Shown here in pieces: positions 1 to 6,771 of a stretch of DNA of 64,000 bases. The stretch is from Thermococcus sp. SY098 (GTDB taxonomy: Archaea; Methanobacteriota_B; Thermococci; Thermococcales; Thermococcaceae), in contig NZ_CP141821.1 in the NCBI RefSeq assembly GCF_035621495.1, positions 1,640,760 to 1,704,759 of the forward strand. Direction: 5' to 3'. The first letter of the stretch is position 1; each line of letters begins with the position of its first letter. The notes beneath the pieces are model-generated. The model was given only the letters and a program-made list of their open reading frames with translations, did no database searches and was not told where the DNA came from. A program made the translations under genes and the position numbers.

Positions 1-173
1 TCCTGTAGTACTTGCTGAACTTCCTTTTTAGTCATTTTCTTGGTCTTGAGTTTTTTTAGATTAGCCTTCCACTCGTAATACTCTACAAGCTCTTTAGGTG
101 AAACACCAACGGCCTTTGCAACTTCATTAATGAGGAGCCTAACACCTTCAGAGTTTTTCACTTTTGTAGCCAT
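1..173 (-). CDS. Hypothetical protein, N-terminal part only
   Basis: The gene starts at ATG 173-171 (MATKVKNSEG...) and runs off the left edge after 57 codons. A GGTGAG ribosome binding site lies just upstream. The visible part is short and charged, ending in a lysine-rich stretch (KKLKTKKMTKKE). The segment INEVAKAVGVSPKELVEYY could be a small helix-turn-helix-like fold, but this is only an impression. It is the leftmost visible gene of the minus-strand viral cluster. No function assigned. Confidence 0.6.
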   Translation of the reverse strand, partial: MATKVKNSEGVRLLINEVAKAVGVSPKELVEYYEWKANLKKLKTKKMTKKEVQQVLQ

Positions 174-236
174 CCAACTCACCACTCTAACCTTTGCATT
201 AATCGTTTAAAAATTTGGTGAAAAAGAGAAAAGCAT

Positions 237-1196
237 TCAAGGCAACTTATTGAAAACATAGACTCCATCGTATTGAGCAACTATGCTTATTGTAGTATCG
301 TAATCCGCATAGGCATACTGAAATATTGCTGGATTCAGATTTTGGAACGGTAGAAATATAACTTTCCTAATTGTTACTGCTTGTAGTCGCATAAAGTATC
401 TTGATACATCAGTATCATCTAAGGATGTTGAATATAATGCTTCAACATATAATCTCCCCCTTGAAGCATCATAAATATTGTATGCAGTTACATTTACGAT
501 TGCTGAAAAGAATTTGTCGTTTATAATGTCTGTTGTTCCTGCATTCATTGGATATATCCATAGTCTTCTATATCCATAGCTCTTATTTCCTTGAATTGTA
601 ATCTTTAGTGAAGCATCAGTAACTAAACCAACATCGCTAACGTAAGTTGCGACTCCTCCACCTGAAGCGATTAATTTAAAGTATAAGTCTGCTAATCCAT
701 TTACTCCTGTCAATCTCGTTCCATCAGTTATATTGGTTAGTGCCAATCCTGAAAAATTCCATTTTTCAAAGATAATATCACTTTCGTTTGGATATTGTGT
801 TGAAGTCCATGATCCATCAGCTTGCTGAATGTAGCAATGAATATTCACTGTAATGTTATCCTCTCCAAACAGTTGTGTCAATGCTGAATCTTTGTAATAC
901 TGAACTTTTATCAGCACTTGGTCTTTTTGTGTTTCGGTCGGCACAGTTGAAGCAACAAGCTTCTCATTAAGCTCTAAAACTGAATATGCGTTTATTGTGT
1001 AAGTTTTCTCAGTTACTAAGTTTCCAGCACCATCATCAAAATACCAAAGCAAGTTTCCTTGACTACTTATGCTAAGTTTTACATAAATCGCCTTATCGCT
1101 TGTGTTATTCACTTTTGCTGGAAGATATGTTGCGTATTCGCTCAAACTCTCCTTGTAGTATTTCACAAGTGCCAAATCTCTCACATAACTCGCCAT
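237..1196 (-). CDS. Beta-rich hypothetical protein, possible minor virion protein
   Basis: A 319-residue protein starting at ATG 1196 (MASYVRDL), placed there because GAGGTGA lies directly upstream; the reading frame opens a few codons earlier without a site. The sequence is rich in alternating hydrophobic, Thr and Ser residues typical of beta-sandwich virion proteins, with no signal peptide and no transmembrane helix. It lies downstream of the capsid gene in the same direction, next to a repeat protein. A role as a vertex, spike or minor capsid protein is a guess from position and composition; no family was recognised. Confidence 0.72.
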   Translation of the reverse strand: MASYVRDLALVKYYKESLSEYATYLPAKVNNTSDKAIYVKLSISSQGNLLWYFDDGAGNLVTEKTYTINAYSVLELNEKLVASTVPTETQKDQVLIKVQYYKDSALTQLFGEDNITVNIHCYIQQADGSWTSTQYPNESDIIFEKWNFSGLALTNITDGTRLTGVNGLADLYFKLIASGGGVATYVSDVGLVTDASLKITIQGNKSYGYRRLWIYPMNAGTTDIINDKFFSAIVNVTAYNIYDASRGRLYVEALYSTSLDDTDVSRYFMRLQAVTIRKVIFLPFQNLNPAIFQYAYADYDTTISIVAQYDGVYVFNKLP

Positions 1197-1206
1197 CTCA
1201 CTCACC

Positions 1207-1458
1207 TCACACAAGCGTTATATCAGTCGCATAGCCTAAACCATCGCTCAAGGAAACACCAAAAGCTAAAGCGCCTAAACTTTTACTTAGTGAAGTTCCA
1301 AAATGCAAAACACCAATATTTTTGCTTAAACTCGATCCATAGTGGACAGTACCTATGCCTTTTGAGGAGCTTATTCCAAAGCCTAAGCTTCCAATGTCTA
1401 TTTCAATAAATCCACCTTCGAGGACAAAACTACCACCAACGCCTTTCAGCATCAGCAT
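1207..1458 (-). CDS. Glycine-rich 13-residue-repeat protein
   Basis: An 83-residue protein starting at ATG 1458 (MLMLKGVGG), chosen because AAGGTGAT precedes it; an upstream in-frame start has no such site. From residue 24 it consists of four successive 13-residue units with consensus xLxFGxSLSKxLG, then a short tail. Regularly spaced Gly and Ser with alternating hydrophobics suggest a beta-solenoid or a small fibre. It sits between two other presumed virion genes with gaps of only a few dozen bases. Function unknown; a fibre or spike role is inference. Confidence 0.7.
   Translation of the reverse strand: MLMLKGVGGSFVLEGGFIEIDIGSLGFGISSSKGIGTVHYGSSLSKNIGVLHFGTSLSKSLGALAFGVSLSDGLGYATDITLV
1234..1389 (-). 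repeat. Four in-frame 39-bp coding repeats
   Basis: Four direct units of 39 bp (13 codons) encode SLGFGISSSKGIG, TVHYGSSLSKNIG, VLHFGTSLSKSLG and ALAFGVSLSDGLG. The protein pattern is better kept than the DNA, so the units have diverged under selection on the protein. Confidence 0.85.
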
Positions 1459-1487
1459 TTTTATCACCTTGATAGAAAAATTAAAGA

Positions 1488-1832
1488 TCAAATGTAGCTG
1501 ATGTTCACTAACACGGAATCAGTTATTGTTGTTCCAGGCTTTGGCTCGATCTCAATCACGATTTTACTAACTCCACCTTTTGGAATTGGCAAAAAGAACA
1601 CTTGTCCATTCAAGCCTTTGTAGAACTTATGCTTCCAGAATGGTCTTGTATCTTCCTCTTTCCTTAGCTTAACAATAACATAATCGTCATTTCCATGACT
1701 AACGCTGATGGCGCAAATGTGAGCTTTTCTTCCGAAATTTACCTCGTCTTTAGTCTTTGAAGCGTCAAGCTCGACTGGTATATTATCAGCATCTTCAAAC
1801 TCAGCATAAAACTTTTTTTCACCAAAAGTCAT
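1488..1832 (-). CDS. Hypothetical protein, beta-rich
   Basis: A 114-residue protein starting at ATG 1832 (MTFGEKKFYAEF) after GGTGAG; its stop lies about 30 bases before the repeat-protein start. The composition is mixed alpha/beta with many valine and isoleucine strands in the second half (KGGVSKIVIEIEPKPGTT). There is no membrane segment or known motif. Orientation and tight spacing put it in the minus-strand virion gene series. Confidence 0.7.
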   Translation of the reverse strand: MTFGEKKFYAEFEDADNIPVELDASKTKDEVNFGRKAHICAISVSHGNDDYVIVKLRKEEDTRPFWKHKFYKGLNGQVFFLPIPKGGVSKIVIEIEPKPGTTITDSVLVNISYI

Positions 1833-1837
1833 CTTTC

Positions 1838-2065
1838 TCACCGTCCTTTATGACTATCAACGTATTTTTTAACTAACAAAAGCGTTAGTGCAAGCAATAA
1901 TAACATTACTCCACTTCCAAAAAGCCTTTTCCAAAGCTCCAACTTCCTCTCACCTTTATCCGCTGATTTTACCATCTCAACCTTAGGCTTCTCAAAAGCG
2001 ATTTTCCTTATTGCCTTCTCACTAAAATCATAACCTCTGAATTTTATCAGCTTAACATAAGCCAT
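1838..2065 (-). CDS. Small membrane protein, C-terminal transmembrane helix
   Basis: A 75-residue protein starting at ATG 2065 (MAYVKLIKFRGYDF) after GGTGAG. It has a basic N-terminal half and one hydrophobic helix near the C-terminus (GVMLLLLALTLLLVKKYV), then a short charged tail. Single-helix proteins of this kind are common in internal-membrane viruses of the double-jelly-roll lineage; membership in the virion is inference. No homolog recognised. Confidence 0.7.
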   Translation of the reverse strand: MAYVKLIKFRGYDFSEKAIRKIAFEKPKVEMVKSADKGERKLELWKRLFGSGVMLLLLALTLLLVKKYVDSHKGR

Positions 2066-2070
2066 TCTAC

Positions 2071-2424
2071 TCACCTTTTCTTTTTGCTCTTCTTGCCTTT
2101 CTTTCCTTTCTTCTTACTCTTTGAATTTGCCTTCTTTTTCTTTCTAACTCTACCTTCAACCTTTTCTCTAAGATTTCTCAGCTTTTTCTTGAAATTCTCA
2201 ACAATTGCATAAGCCTTTCTCTTCTTTCCTTCAAGCTTAGAATCTCGCTTAATAACTGTTGTTTTTAAGAAGTTTAAGCGTCTCATTGCTTTGGCATAAG
2301 AAATCTTTCCACTCACGAAATCATGAATTATCTCCTTACAAATGTCTCTAACCTCTCTCAGATTGTCTAAACCTTTCTCTCCAGTATCTTTAACTCGCTT
2401 TCCTAAGTAAATTGTGTTAGCCAT
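2071..2424 (-). CDS. Highly basic hypothetical protein
   Basis: A 117-residue protein starting at ATG 2424 (MANTIYLGKR), chosen because the GGTGATGATC leader precedes this ATG and not the earlier in-frame one. It is predicted largely helical and ends in an extremely lysine-rich tail (about 30 residues, mostly Lys, Ser, Gly). The charge suggests nucleic-acid binding, for example genome condensation in a virion; no family assigned. Confidence 0.7.
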   Translation of the reverse strand: MANTIYLGKRVKDTGEKGLDNLREVRDICKEIIHDFVSGKISYAKAMRRLNFLKTTVIKRDSKLEGKKRKAYAIVENFKKKLRNLREKVEGRVRKKKKANSKSKKKGKKGKKSKKKR

Positions 2425-2429
2425 GATCA

Positions 2430-2576
2430 TCACCTTGAAGCTCTTTTAACCTCGCTCCTTGTTGCTTTTCCAACGATCCTAAGCTGTCCATTCTTCAACC
2501 TCTTAGCCTTCATCCAAATGCCAGTTTTTGGATTATAGAAATAGGTATATTTTCTACCAACAATCTTTTTCGCCAT
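2430..2576 (-). CDS. Small basic protein of 48 residues
   Basis: A short gene starting at ATG 2576 (MAKKIVGRKYTYFYNPKTG) with GAGGTGA just upstream and stopping at 2430, so that its end carries the ribosome binding site of the next gene. It is basic (many Lys/Arg) with a Tyr/Trp-rich centre. It exactly fills an otherwise empty 150-base gap in the gene series, which supports it being real. Confidence 0.7.
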   Translation of the reverse strand: MAKKIVGRKYTYFYNPKTGIWMKAKRLKNGQLRIVGKATRSEVKRASR

Positions 2577-2577
2577 T

Positions 2578-2763
2578 TCACCTCACCACACCATTTAATT
2601 TACCTTCAAGTTTTGACAAACGCTTTTCATGATCGAAAACTCTATTTTCAAGCTCATCAAGCTGGTTAGTTATCCTCTGAAGCAAAGCCTTATTAGCGCC
2701 AACTGTCGTTATTGCCGTAACAATTGCGGTAGCCAAAGCCGTGATTAAAGCCTCTTCATACAT
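2578..2763 (-). CDS. Small membrane protein with coiled coil
   Basis: A 61-residue protein starting at ATG 2763 (MYEEALITALATAIVTAI) after AAGGTGAT. Residues 4 to 25 form one hydrophobic helix; residues 27 to 56 show heptads (LLQRITNQLDELENRVFDHE) typical of a coiled coil. The layout resembles small phage XhlA/holin-accessory proteins, but the similarity is only architectural. A related layout is seen in the protein at 14548-14826 at the other end of the element. Confidence 0.7.
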   Translation of the reverse strand: MYEEALITALATAIVTAITTVGANKALLQRITNQLDELENRVFDHEKRLSKLEGKLNGVVR

Positions 2764-2768
2764 GATAA

Positions 2769-2870
2769 TCACCTTATCCGCTTGATGAACTTAGTAAACT
2801 GCACTTGAAACGCAAACCAAAGCAAAAATAGAATGAAAGCCTCAAAGATTGTTTTTCTGTCAAGCTTCAT
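2769..2870 (-). CDS. Single-helix membrane peptide of 33 residues
   Basis: The start ATG 2870-2868 overlaps the TGA of the upstream gene (ATGA), a sign of translational coupling, and GGTGA lies 7 to 8 bases upstream. The product MKLDRKTIFEAFILFLLWFA continues to a basic end (KFIKRIR). One transmembrane helix spans most of it. It fills the gap between neighbours exactly. Confidence 0.62.
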   Translation of the reverse strand: MKLDRKTIFEAFILFLLWFAFQVQFTKFIKRIR

Positions 2871-3586
2871 AGTGCAATCACCGCCTTTTCTATTGGAACT
2901 GGTAGAATTCTTCTCTTTTTATAATCCAGAATAGGCTTGATCCTCATCTGTTTTGGTAATGGTGAAGCTGGTCTTCTTCTCTTGTAGTATCTTGCTATCG
3001 CTTGCCATCTCTTACCATAGATTTTGGCAAGCTCCTTATTTGTCTTATAAGTTGGCTTAGCTTTAATCCTCGCTTCATACCTCGCCTGCCAGCGCTTACC
3101 TTCAATCGCCATTATCTCTTTATTAGTCTTATAAGTCGGTTTAACTCTCTCAGCCTTCTTTTTCTCTTCTTTCGGCATCCACAAACCTAACTTAGTTCCA
3201 ATTATGCTTTGTTTCCTCTCAACTTTGCTATAATCTGGTTTGTAAGGCTTAGCGTTCTTTGGCAAGGAATAACCTTGCTCTTTCAAAGCGTTATAAATCG
3301 TCTCATCAACCAAATAAGGCTTATTTGGTTCTTTTGAAGCTCTCTTTGTGATTATCTCAACCGTATCCTTTGGTGTTAAAGGTTTAGTAAATCCATATTG
3401 CTTGATCTCTTCAATACCTTCTTTAACACCTTCTTTAATTGCCTCTAAACTTGCTCCGAACTTCTTGATTTGCTTATAAACTTTGTATCCAAAATAGACT
3501 ATTGCAATTCCAGCAATACCGTAAACTGCAAGCTTTGCGATGTTTCCTTTCTCTTTATAAGCCATGACAACAGCTGGTAAAGCCAT
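2867..3586 (-). CDS. Membrane-anchored basic protein with internal duplication
   Basis: A 239-residue protein starting at ATG 3586 (MALPAVVMAYKEKGN) after AAGGTGAT. One transmembrane helix lies near residues 15 to 36 (IAKLAVYGIAGIAIVYFGYK). The rest is soluble and very basic. Residues about 149 to 204 hold two adjacent 28-residue copies beginning KPTYKTNKE and containing GKRWQA. No family recognised; a virion-membrane protein with a nucleic-acid-facing tail is a reasonable guess. Confidence 0.72.
   Translation of the reverse strand: MALPAVVMAYKEKGNIAKLAVYGIAGIAIVYFGYKVYKQIKKFGASLEAIKEGVKEGIEEIKQYGFTKPLTPKDTVEIITKRASKEPNKPYLVDETIYNALKEQGYSLPKNAKPYKPDYSKVERKQSIIGTKLGLWMPKEEKKKAERVKPTYKTNKEIMAIEGKRWQARYEARIKAKPTYKTNKELAKIYGKRWQAIARYYKRRRPASPLPKQMRIKPILDYKKRRILPVPIEKAVIAL
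2975..3142 (-). repeat. Two 84-bp coding repeats
   Basis: Two adjacent in-frame 28-codon units share KPTYKTNKE at the start and GKRWQA in the middle. They are diverged at several codons, so the duplication is not recent. Confidence 0.75.
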
Positions 3587-3591
3587 TTTAA

Positions 3592-4149
3592 TCACCTTCT
3601 CAAAATCTTGAGCACTATGAATGCGCCAAGTGCAAGAAAAACAACTTTTTTAATATCAAATCTCGCCTTTTGCTTAGGCTTTGATTGAACAGTAACCTTG
3701 AACTCTCTTTTTGGTATTGGCTTTGGTTGTGGTAGTGGTGAACTTAGATTCTGCTTAGCTCTGATTATGGCTTGTTTAGATTTAGGCTTTGGTTGTGATG
3801 TTGATTTTTTTCTAATAAGACCTATAGGTCTTATTATTTGTGGTCTTTTAATTCTCCTTATTGGCTTTTTAATAACTCTCTTCATTAGTCTTTTTTTTAA
3901 AGCATTCTTCCATTGTCTCTCATAAAGTCTTTTATTCCTCTCATAAATTGATCTATAAGCCTCACCAAAGCGCTTAAGGTCTTTTTCATTTCTTTTCATC
4001 GCTTCTTTGTATCTCTGTTCGTTTGCTAACTTTTCAAGCTCTATAAGCTCCTTCCAAGCTTTAACCTGTTCTCGTGTTCCAATTGGTCTTGCAATTTTTT
4101 TTAATTGTTTTTTCCTCTCGTAATACCATTTCCAGCCTTTCCACTCCAT
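3592..4149 (-). CDS. Basic protein with C-terminal transmembrane helix
   Basis: A 185-residue protein starting at ATG 4149 (MEWKGWKWYYERKKQ) after AGGTGATTT. It is strongly basic, with a long charged helix (residues 20 to 90), a Pro/Lys-rich linker (repeated PKP/KPK) and a C-terminal hydrophobic helix (VVFLALGAFIVLKILRR). It is the first gene downstream of the capsid gene. Tail-anchored topology with a large soluble domain facing DNA or capsid is inference. Confidence 0.72.
   Translation of the reverse strand: MEWKGWKWYYERKKQLKKIARPIGTREQVKAWKELIELEKLANEQRYKEAMKRNEKDLKRFGEAYRSIYERNKRLYERQWKNALKKRLMKRVIKKPIRRIKRPQIIRPIGLIRKKSTSQPKPKSKQAIIRAKQNLSSPLPQPKPIPKREFKVTVQSKPKQKARFDIKKVVFLALGAFIVLKILRR
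3813..3836. repeat. 24-bp perfect palindrome inside a coding region
   Basis: Twelve bases TAATAAGACCTA are followed directly by their exact reverse complement. The palindrome lies inside the gene at 3592-4149, encoding part of IIRPIGLIR. Perfect palindromes of this length are rare by chance and may be a protein-binding or recombination site. Confidence 0.8.
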
Positions 4150-4165
4150 TTAAATCACCTAAAAA

Positions 4166-4212
4166 CTGATTTTAGCAAATCTGATTTAAGCAAAAGCTGA
4201 TTTAATGAAAAG
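4166..4212. repeat. Short tandem repeat downstream of the capsid gene
   Basis: Three near-identical 15-16 bp units, each starting CTGATTT and followed by an A-rich part (AGCAAA or ATGAAAAG), fill the space between the capsid gene stop and the next gene. A related copy (CTGATTTGAGCAAAAG) occurs near 12800, ahead of the gene ending at 12340. Confidence 0.75.
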
Positions 4213-4220
4213 AAAAGGAA

Positions 4221-5138
4221 TCAAAGGACTACCAGCTCGTGGCTGATGTATCTAACCTTTCCGCTTGCGCTTGCCTTAAGTGCAAGTTTGAATACTCCAA
4301 TTTCAGCTTCTGTTAAGTCTAATCCACCATCAACAAGCTCCTGGTCATAGTCAATGACATTAACACCGCTAAGGACTGTATCAAGTCCATATTCGACCTT
4401 ATCAAGCTCTTGTCCAGTCTTCCAGTCCACCTTAAGCAATTCGATGTTCAAAGGTCTTGTTTGCTTAATAGCATACTTATCAACTATATCGGCTCTTGCG
4501 CCTGTGCTGTCAAACACTGTAATGAATCCTCTCCATGCAATAGCGCCAGTTGGAATATTAAGAACCTCTTCAAGCTCAGTTGAAGCGCTGAAATCAGCTG
4601 TCTTTGTCCATACCTTAGGCTCAATGAACTCACCTTCATAATACTCAAACCATTCCTCTTCATCGGCAAATACAAGCTTATCAAGTGTTATGATAACTGA
4701 AGCGTCGCTTATGCTAACATCAGTTGCAACACTTGTATTGAATCTAATAAGCAGATCAAGGCTTTCTTTAGCAAGTGCATGTATCTCTCCAGCGTCTAAG
4801 AATAACAAGAATTGTGCTGTAGCAGTTCCACCAGCTGGAACGCTGATTGTATCAGAAAGCTTAACGCTCTTTGAAGCAGAATCGTAATAGTTCATAATTG
4901 CAACATCAAGACCTGAAAGTGCATACTTAATGTCGTTAGCGTCTGCGGCAACTCTAATTTCCTCAATTGCCTTAAGTATTTGCTCCATAGTTACATCAAC
5001 CGCTGAAGCTCCAGCGTTGCTAAGTGTTAAATTAAACAAAAGTGCTATTCTCTCAATAACACCATTTCTTGGAAGACTAACGGTGTTGTTTGTAAGTGTT
5101 ATCTTATTATCCAAAGTTTCTTTAGCTTTTCTAACCAC
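4221..5138 (-). CDS. Probable double-jelly-roll major capsid protein
   Basis: A 305-residue protein. The start is taken as GTG 5138 (MVRKAKETLDNK) because GAGGTGAT lies at the usual distance; no ATG is available. After a short helix, the first strands (LPRNGVIERIALLFNLTLS) look like those opening capsid proteins of the STIV/PRD1 lineage. Two beta-rich halves follow, joined near residue 165, which suits two jelly rolls. The length is close to known archaeal members (about 300-350). It is the largest gene of the structural block, directly downstream of a promoter box, with a packaging ATPase nearby. The capsid call rests on these points, not on a search. Confidence 0.78.
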   Translation of the reverse strand: MVRKAKETLDNKITLTNNTVSLPRNGVIERIALLFNLTLSNAGASAVDVTMEQILKAIEEIRVAADANDIKYALSGLDVAIMNYYDSASKSVKLSDTISVPAGGTATAQFLLFLDAGEIHALAKESLDLLIRFNTSVATDVSISDASVIITLDKLVFADEEEWFEYYEGEFIEPKVWTKTADFSASTELEEVLNIPTGAIAWRGFITVFDSTGARADIVDKYAIKQTRPLNIELLKVDWKTGQELDKVEYGLDTVLSGVNVIDYDQELVDGGLDLTEAEIGVFKLALKASASGKVRYISHELVVL

Positions 5139-5166
5139 TTTTATCACCTCTCACCTAATTTTAACC

Positions 5167-5301
5167 TCACTTCTTCAAGAATTTCTTAATCACATAAGGC
5201 TTTACAACGTATTCATAGCCTGCTAGGCCAACTATAACGCCGAACACTCCAAACAGAAAGTCGTCAATATTGCTTGCTATTTTCTTCAACACTCTCAACA
5301 T
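5167..5301 (-). CDS. Small membrane protein of 44 residues
   Basis: A short gene starting at ATG 5301 (MLRVLKKIASNIDDFLFGVF) after GAGGTGCGGAG. One hydrophobic segment (FLFGVFGVIVGLAGY) is flanked by basic ends. It is the first gene after the promoter box at 5349-5382 and lies directly upstream of the capsid gene, so it is probably co-transcribed with it. No homolog recognised. Confidence 0.68.
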   Translation of the reverse strand: MLRVLKKIASNIDDFLFGVFGVIVGLAGYEYVVKPYVIKKFLKK

Positions 5302-5348
5302 CTCTCCGCACCTCGCAAGGTTTTTTCAAGAAAAGTTCATACCAATAT

Positions 5349-5382
5349 GTTAAATAATATCATTAACAAAAAATGACAAAAG
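5349..5382 (-). promoter_or_regulatory. 34-bp promoter box, capsid operon copy
   Basis: Read on the minus strand the box contains CTTTTGTCAT, then GTTAATGATATTATTTAAC. Its ends GTTAA and TTAAC form an inverted repeat, and ATTATTTAA can serve as the TATA element about 50 bases before the 44-residue gene and the capsid gene. Near-copies lie at 8937-8970 and 15561-15594. A second GTCATTTT copy lies about 20 bases further upstream. Confidence 0.72.
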
Positions 5383-5401
5383 TAAATATAAAATGACAAA
5401 A

Positions 5402-5554
5402 TCAATCATTTCTTCTTTCCTTATAGACATTATACAAATGCTTTATGACAGCGCTAAAACTTATATCCTTCTCTGAAAACTTATTTTTCTCAGCTAATTT
5501 CGCTTTTAGCTCTTTTAATATCCTATATGCCTCAGCATCAACATAAATTTGCAT
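5402..5554 (-). CDS. Ribbon-helix-helix-like protein of 50 residues
   Basis: A short gene starting at ATG 5554 (MQIYVDAEAYRILKELKAKL) with GAGGTGG upstream. A first strand (MQIYVD) followed by two helices, the second beginning at SFSAVIKHLYNVY, fits the CopG/Arc ribbon-helix-helix fold, which binds DNA as a dimer. It ends just upstream of the capsid promoter box, so it is a candidate regulator of that promoter. The fold assignment is from pattern only. Confidence 0.7.
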   Translation of the reverse strand: MQIYVDAEAYRILKELKAKLAEKNKFSEKDISFSAVIKHLYNVYKERRND

Positions 5555-5563
5555 TTTACCACC

Positions 5564-5806
5564 TCACAAAACGCCTTTTAATCTCGCATACATCCACCAA
5601 ACTACAACCGCAAGACCGTAAATATAGCCGATCAGAAACTCTACAATATCGCCTAAAGTTGCCGTTGGCTTTTCCTTCTCTCTGATTTGATAAACCGTGT
5701 AAATAAGCAGAATAAGCAAACTGTAAATTAAAGCAAATGCTGAGACAAAGCCTAAGAAAGCATGCCATAAGCTTCTTTTGTCATCAAAAATATATTCTCT
5801 CGCCAT
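5564..5806 (-). CDS. Small membrane protein, two transmembrane helices
   Basis: An 80-residue protein starting at ATG 5806 (MAREYIFDDKRSLWHAF) after AAGGTGAAG. Two hydrophobic helices, about residues 14 to 40 and 52 to 72, are separated by a charged loop (REKEKPT). Its start overlaps the end of the gene at 5784-6050 by 23 bases, suggesting coupled translation. Function unknown. Confidence 0.72.
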   Translation of the reverse strand: MAREYIFDDKRSLWHAFLGFVSAFALIYSLLILLIYTVYQIREKEKPTATLGDIVEFLIGYIYGLAVVVWWMYARLKGVL

Positions 5807-6050
5807 AGAGCTTCACCTTAATCCTCACCTTATGTGCTTTACTTATCCTACATCTCCTTTCTCTAAATGTTCCGTGATCTATCACCAATCTAAGCTTTTT
5901 TTCATAAAGTATTGCTTCTAAAAGCTCAATTTCTAAAAAATCAATAAAGCAAAAATTAGATATGAGTCTCGGAAGTCCTAAGGCATGCTCACATGGCACT
6001 CTATTATAAGTCTCATAAAATCTTTTACATATCTCGCTAACTTCAACCAT
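5784..6050 (-). CDS. Hypothetical protein
   Basis: An 88-residue protein starting at ATG 6050 (MVEVSEICKRFYETYN) after AGGAGGAC. It has three Cys and an arginine/lysine-rich C-terminal half; no clear zinc motif or membrane segment. It overlaps the end of the packaging ATPase gene by 8 bases and the next gene by 23, so it belongs to the ATPase operon. No family recognised. Confidence 0.68.
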   Translation of the reverse strand: MVEVSEICKRFYETYNRVPCEHALGLPRLISNFCFIDFLEIELLEAILYEKKLRLVIDHGTFRERRCRISKAHKVRIKVKLYGERIYF

Positions 6051-6746
6051 AATGCTTAGTCCTCCTTATGATGTATTCACGCCTAATAATCCGATAATCC
6101 ATCCTCTTAGGATCAAACTCTAAAACGTCATGTTGCCTTAGCTGGTTGTTTAATTCCTCAAAATCTGGAATCATTTTGCTCAAATAGAACAAGTCATTAG
6201 GAATGTAATGTTTAAAGATAAAATGCCTCTGAGCCTGCCTGAAAAGCAACTTTGGAAAATCAGCGATTGACTGAGTTATCGCAATTGTGTAAAGCTTTGC
6301 GTCTCTACCTTCTCTAAACAACTGTTCAAGCTCCTTTCCAGCTGTTCTACTTGAAGGATTATAACGGTGCGCTTCCTCAACAACAATGATCTTATCTCTA
6401 TCTTTTTTGAAAAGCTCATTCAGAATTGGCTTATAATAATACTCAATAAGTCCATCAACGCCGATCTTTGAAATCAAGCCTTTAGTTGGAATAACTAAAA
6501 GCTGATCATAGTTCACCAGCTTTGAAAAATCATAACGGACATTAGGCTTAATTTTCAACAATTTAACGCCTTTCAGTGCAACTAAGCCAATGTGATTTTT
6601 AACCTTTGTATCGAGGATTATAAAGCGCCTTCCTTGTTCATGCGCTTGTTCAATAAGCCAACCAGTAAAAAAGCTCTTTCCGCTTCCAGTATTGCCGTAA
6701 ATTAAATCAATTGACCATCTTGGAATTTCAATATCAATCAACGCCA
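6043..6746 (-). CDS. Genome-packaging-type P-loop ATPase (FtsK/HerA superfamily)
   Basis: A 234-residue protein starting at ATG 6746 (MALIDIEIPRW) after GGTGGTGAG. It has Walker A GNTGSGKS at residues 18-25, Walker B IIVVEEAH at about 120-126, a sensor-like ITQS at 157-160 and an arginine-rich REGRD at about 145. Short single-domain ATPases of this kind (A32-like, STIV B204-like) power DNA translocation into capsids of the PRD1-adenovirus lineage. Together with the capsid gene about 1 kb downstream it identifies the element as virus-derived. HerA-like repair ATPases are usually longer and carry an extra N-terminal HAS barrel, absent here. Confidence 0.88.
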
Positions 6747-6771
6747 TCCTCACCACCTTGAAAAATTAAAA

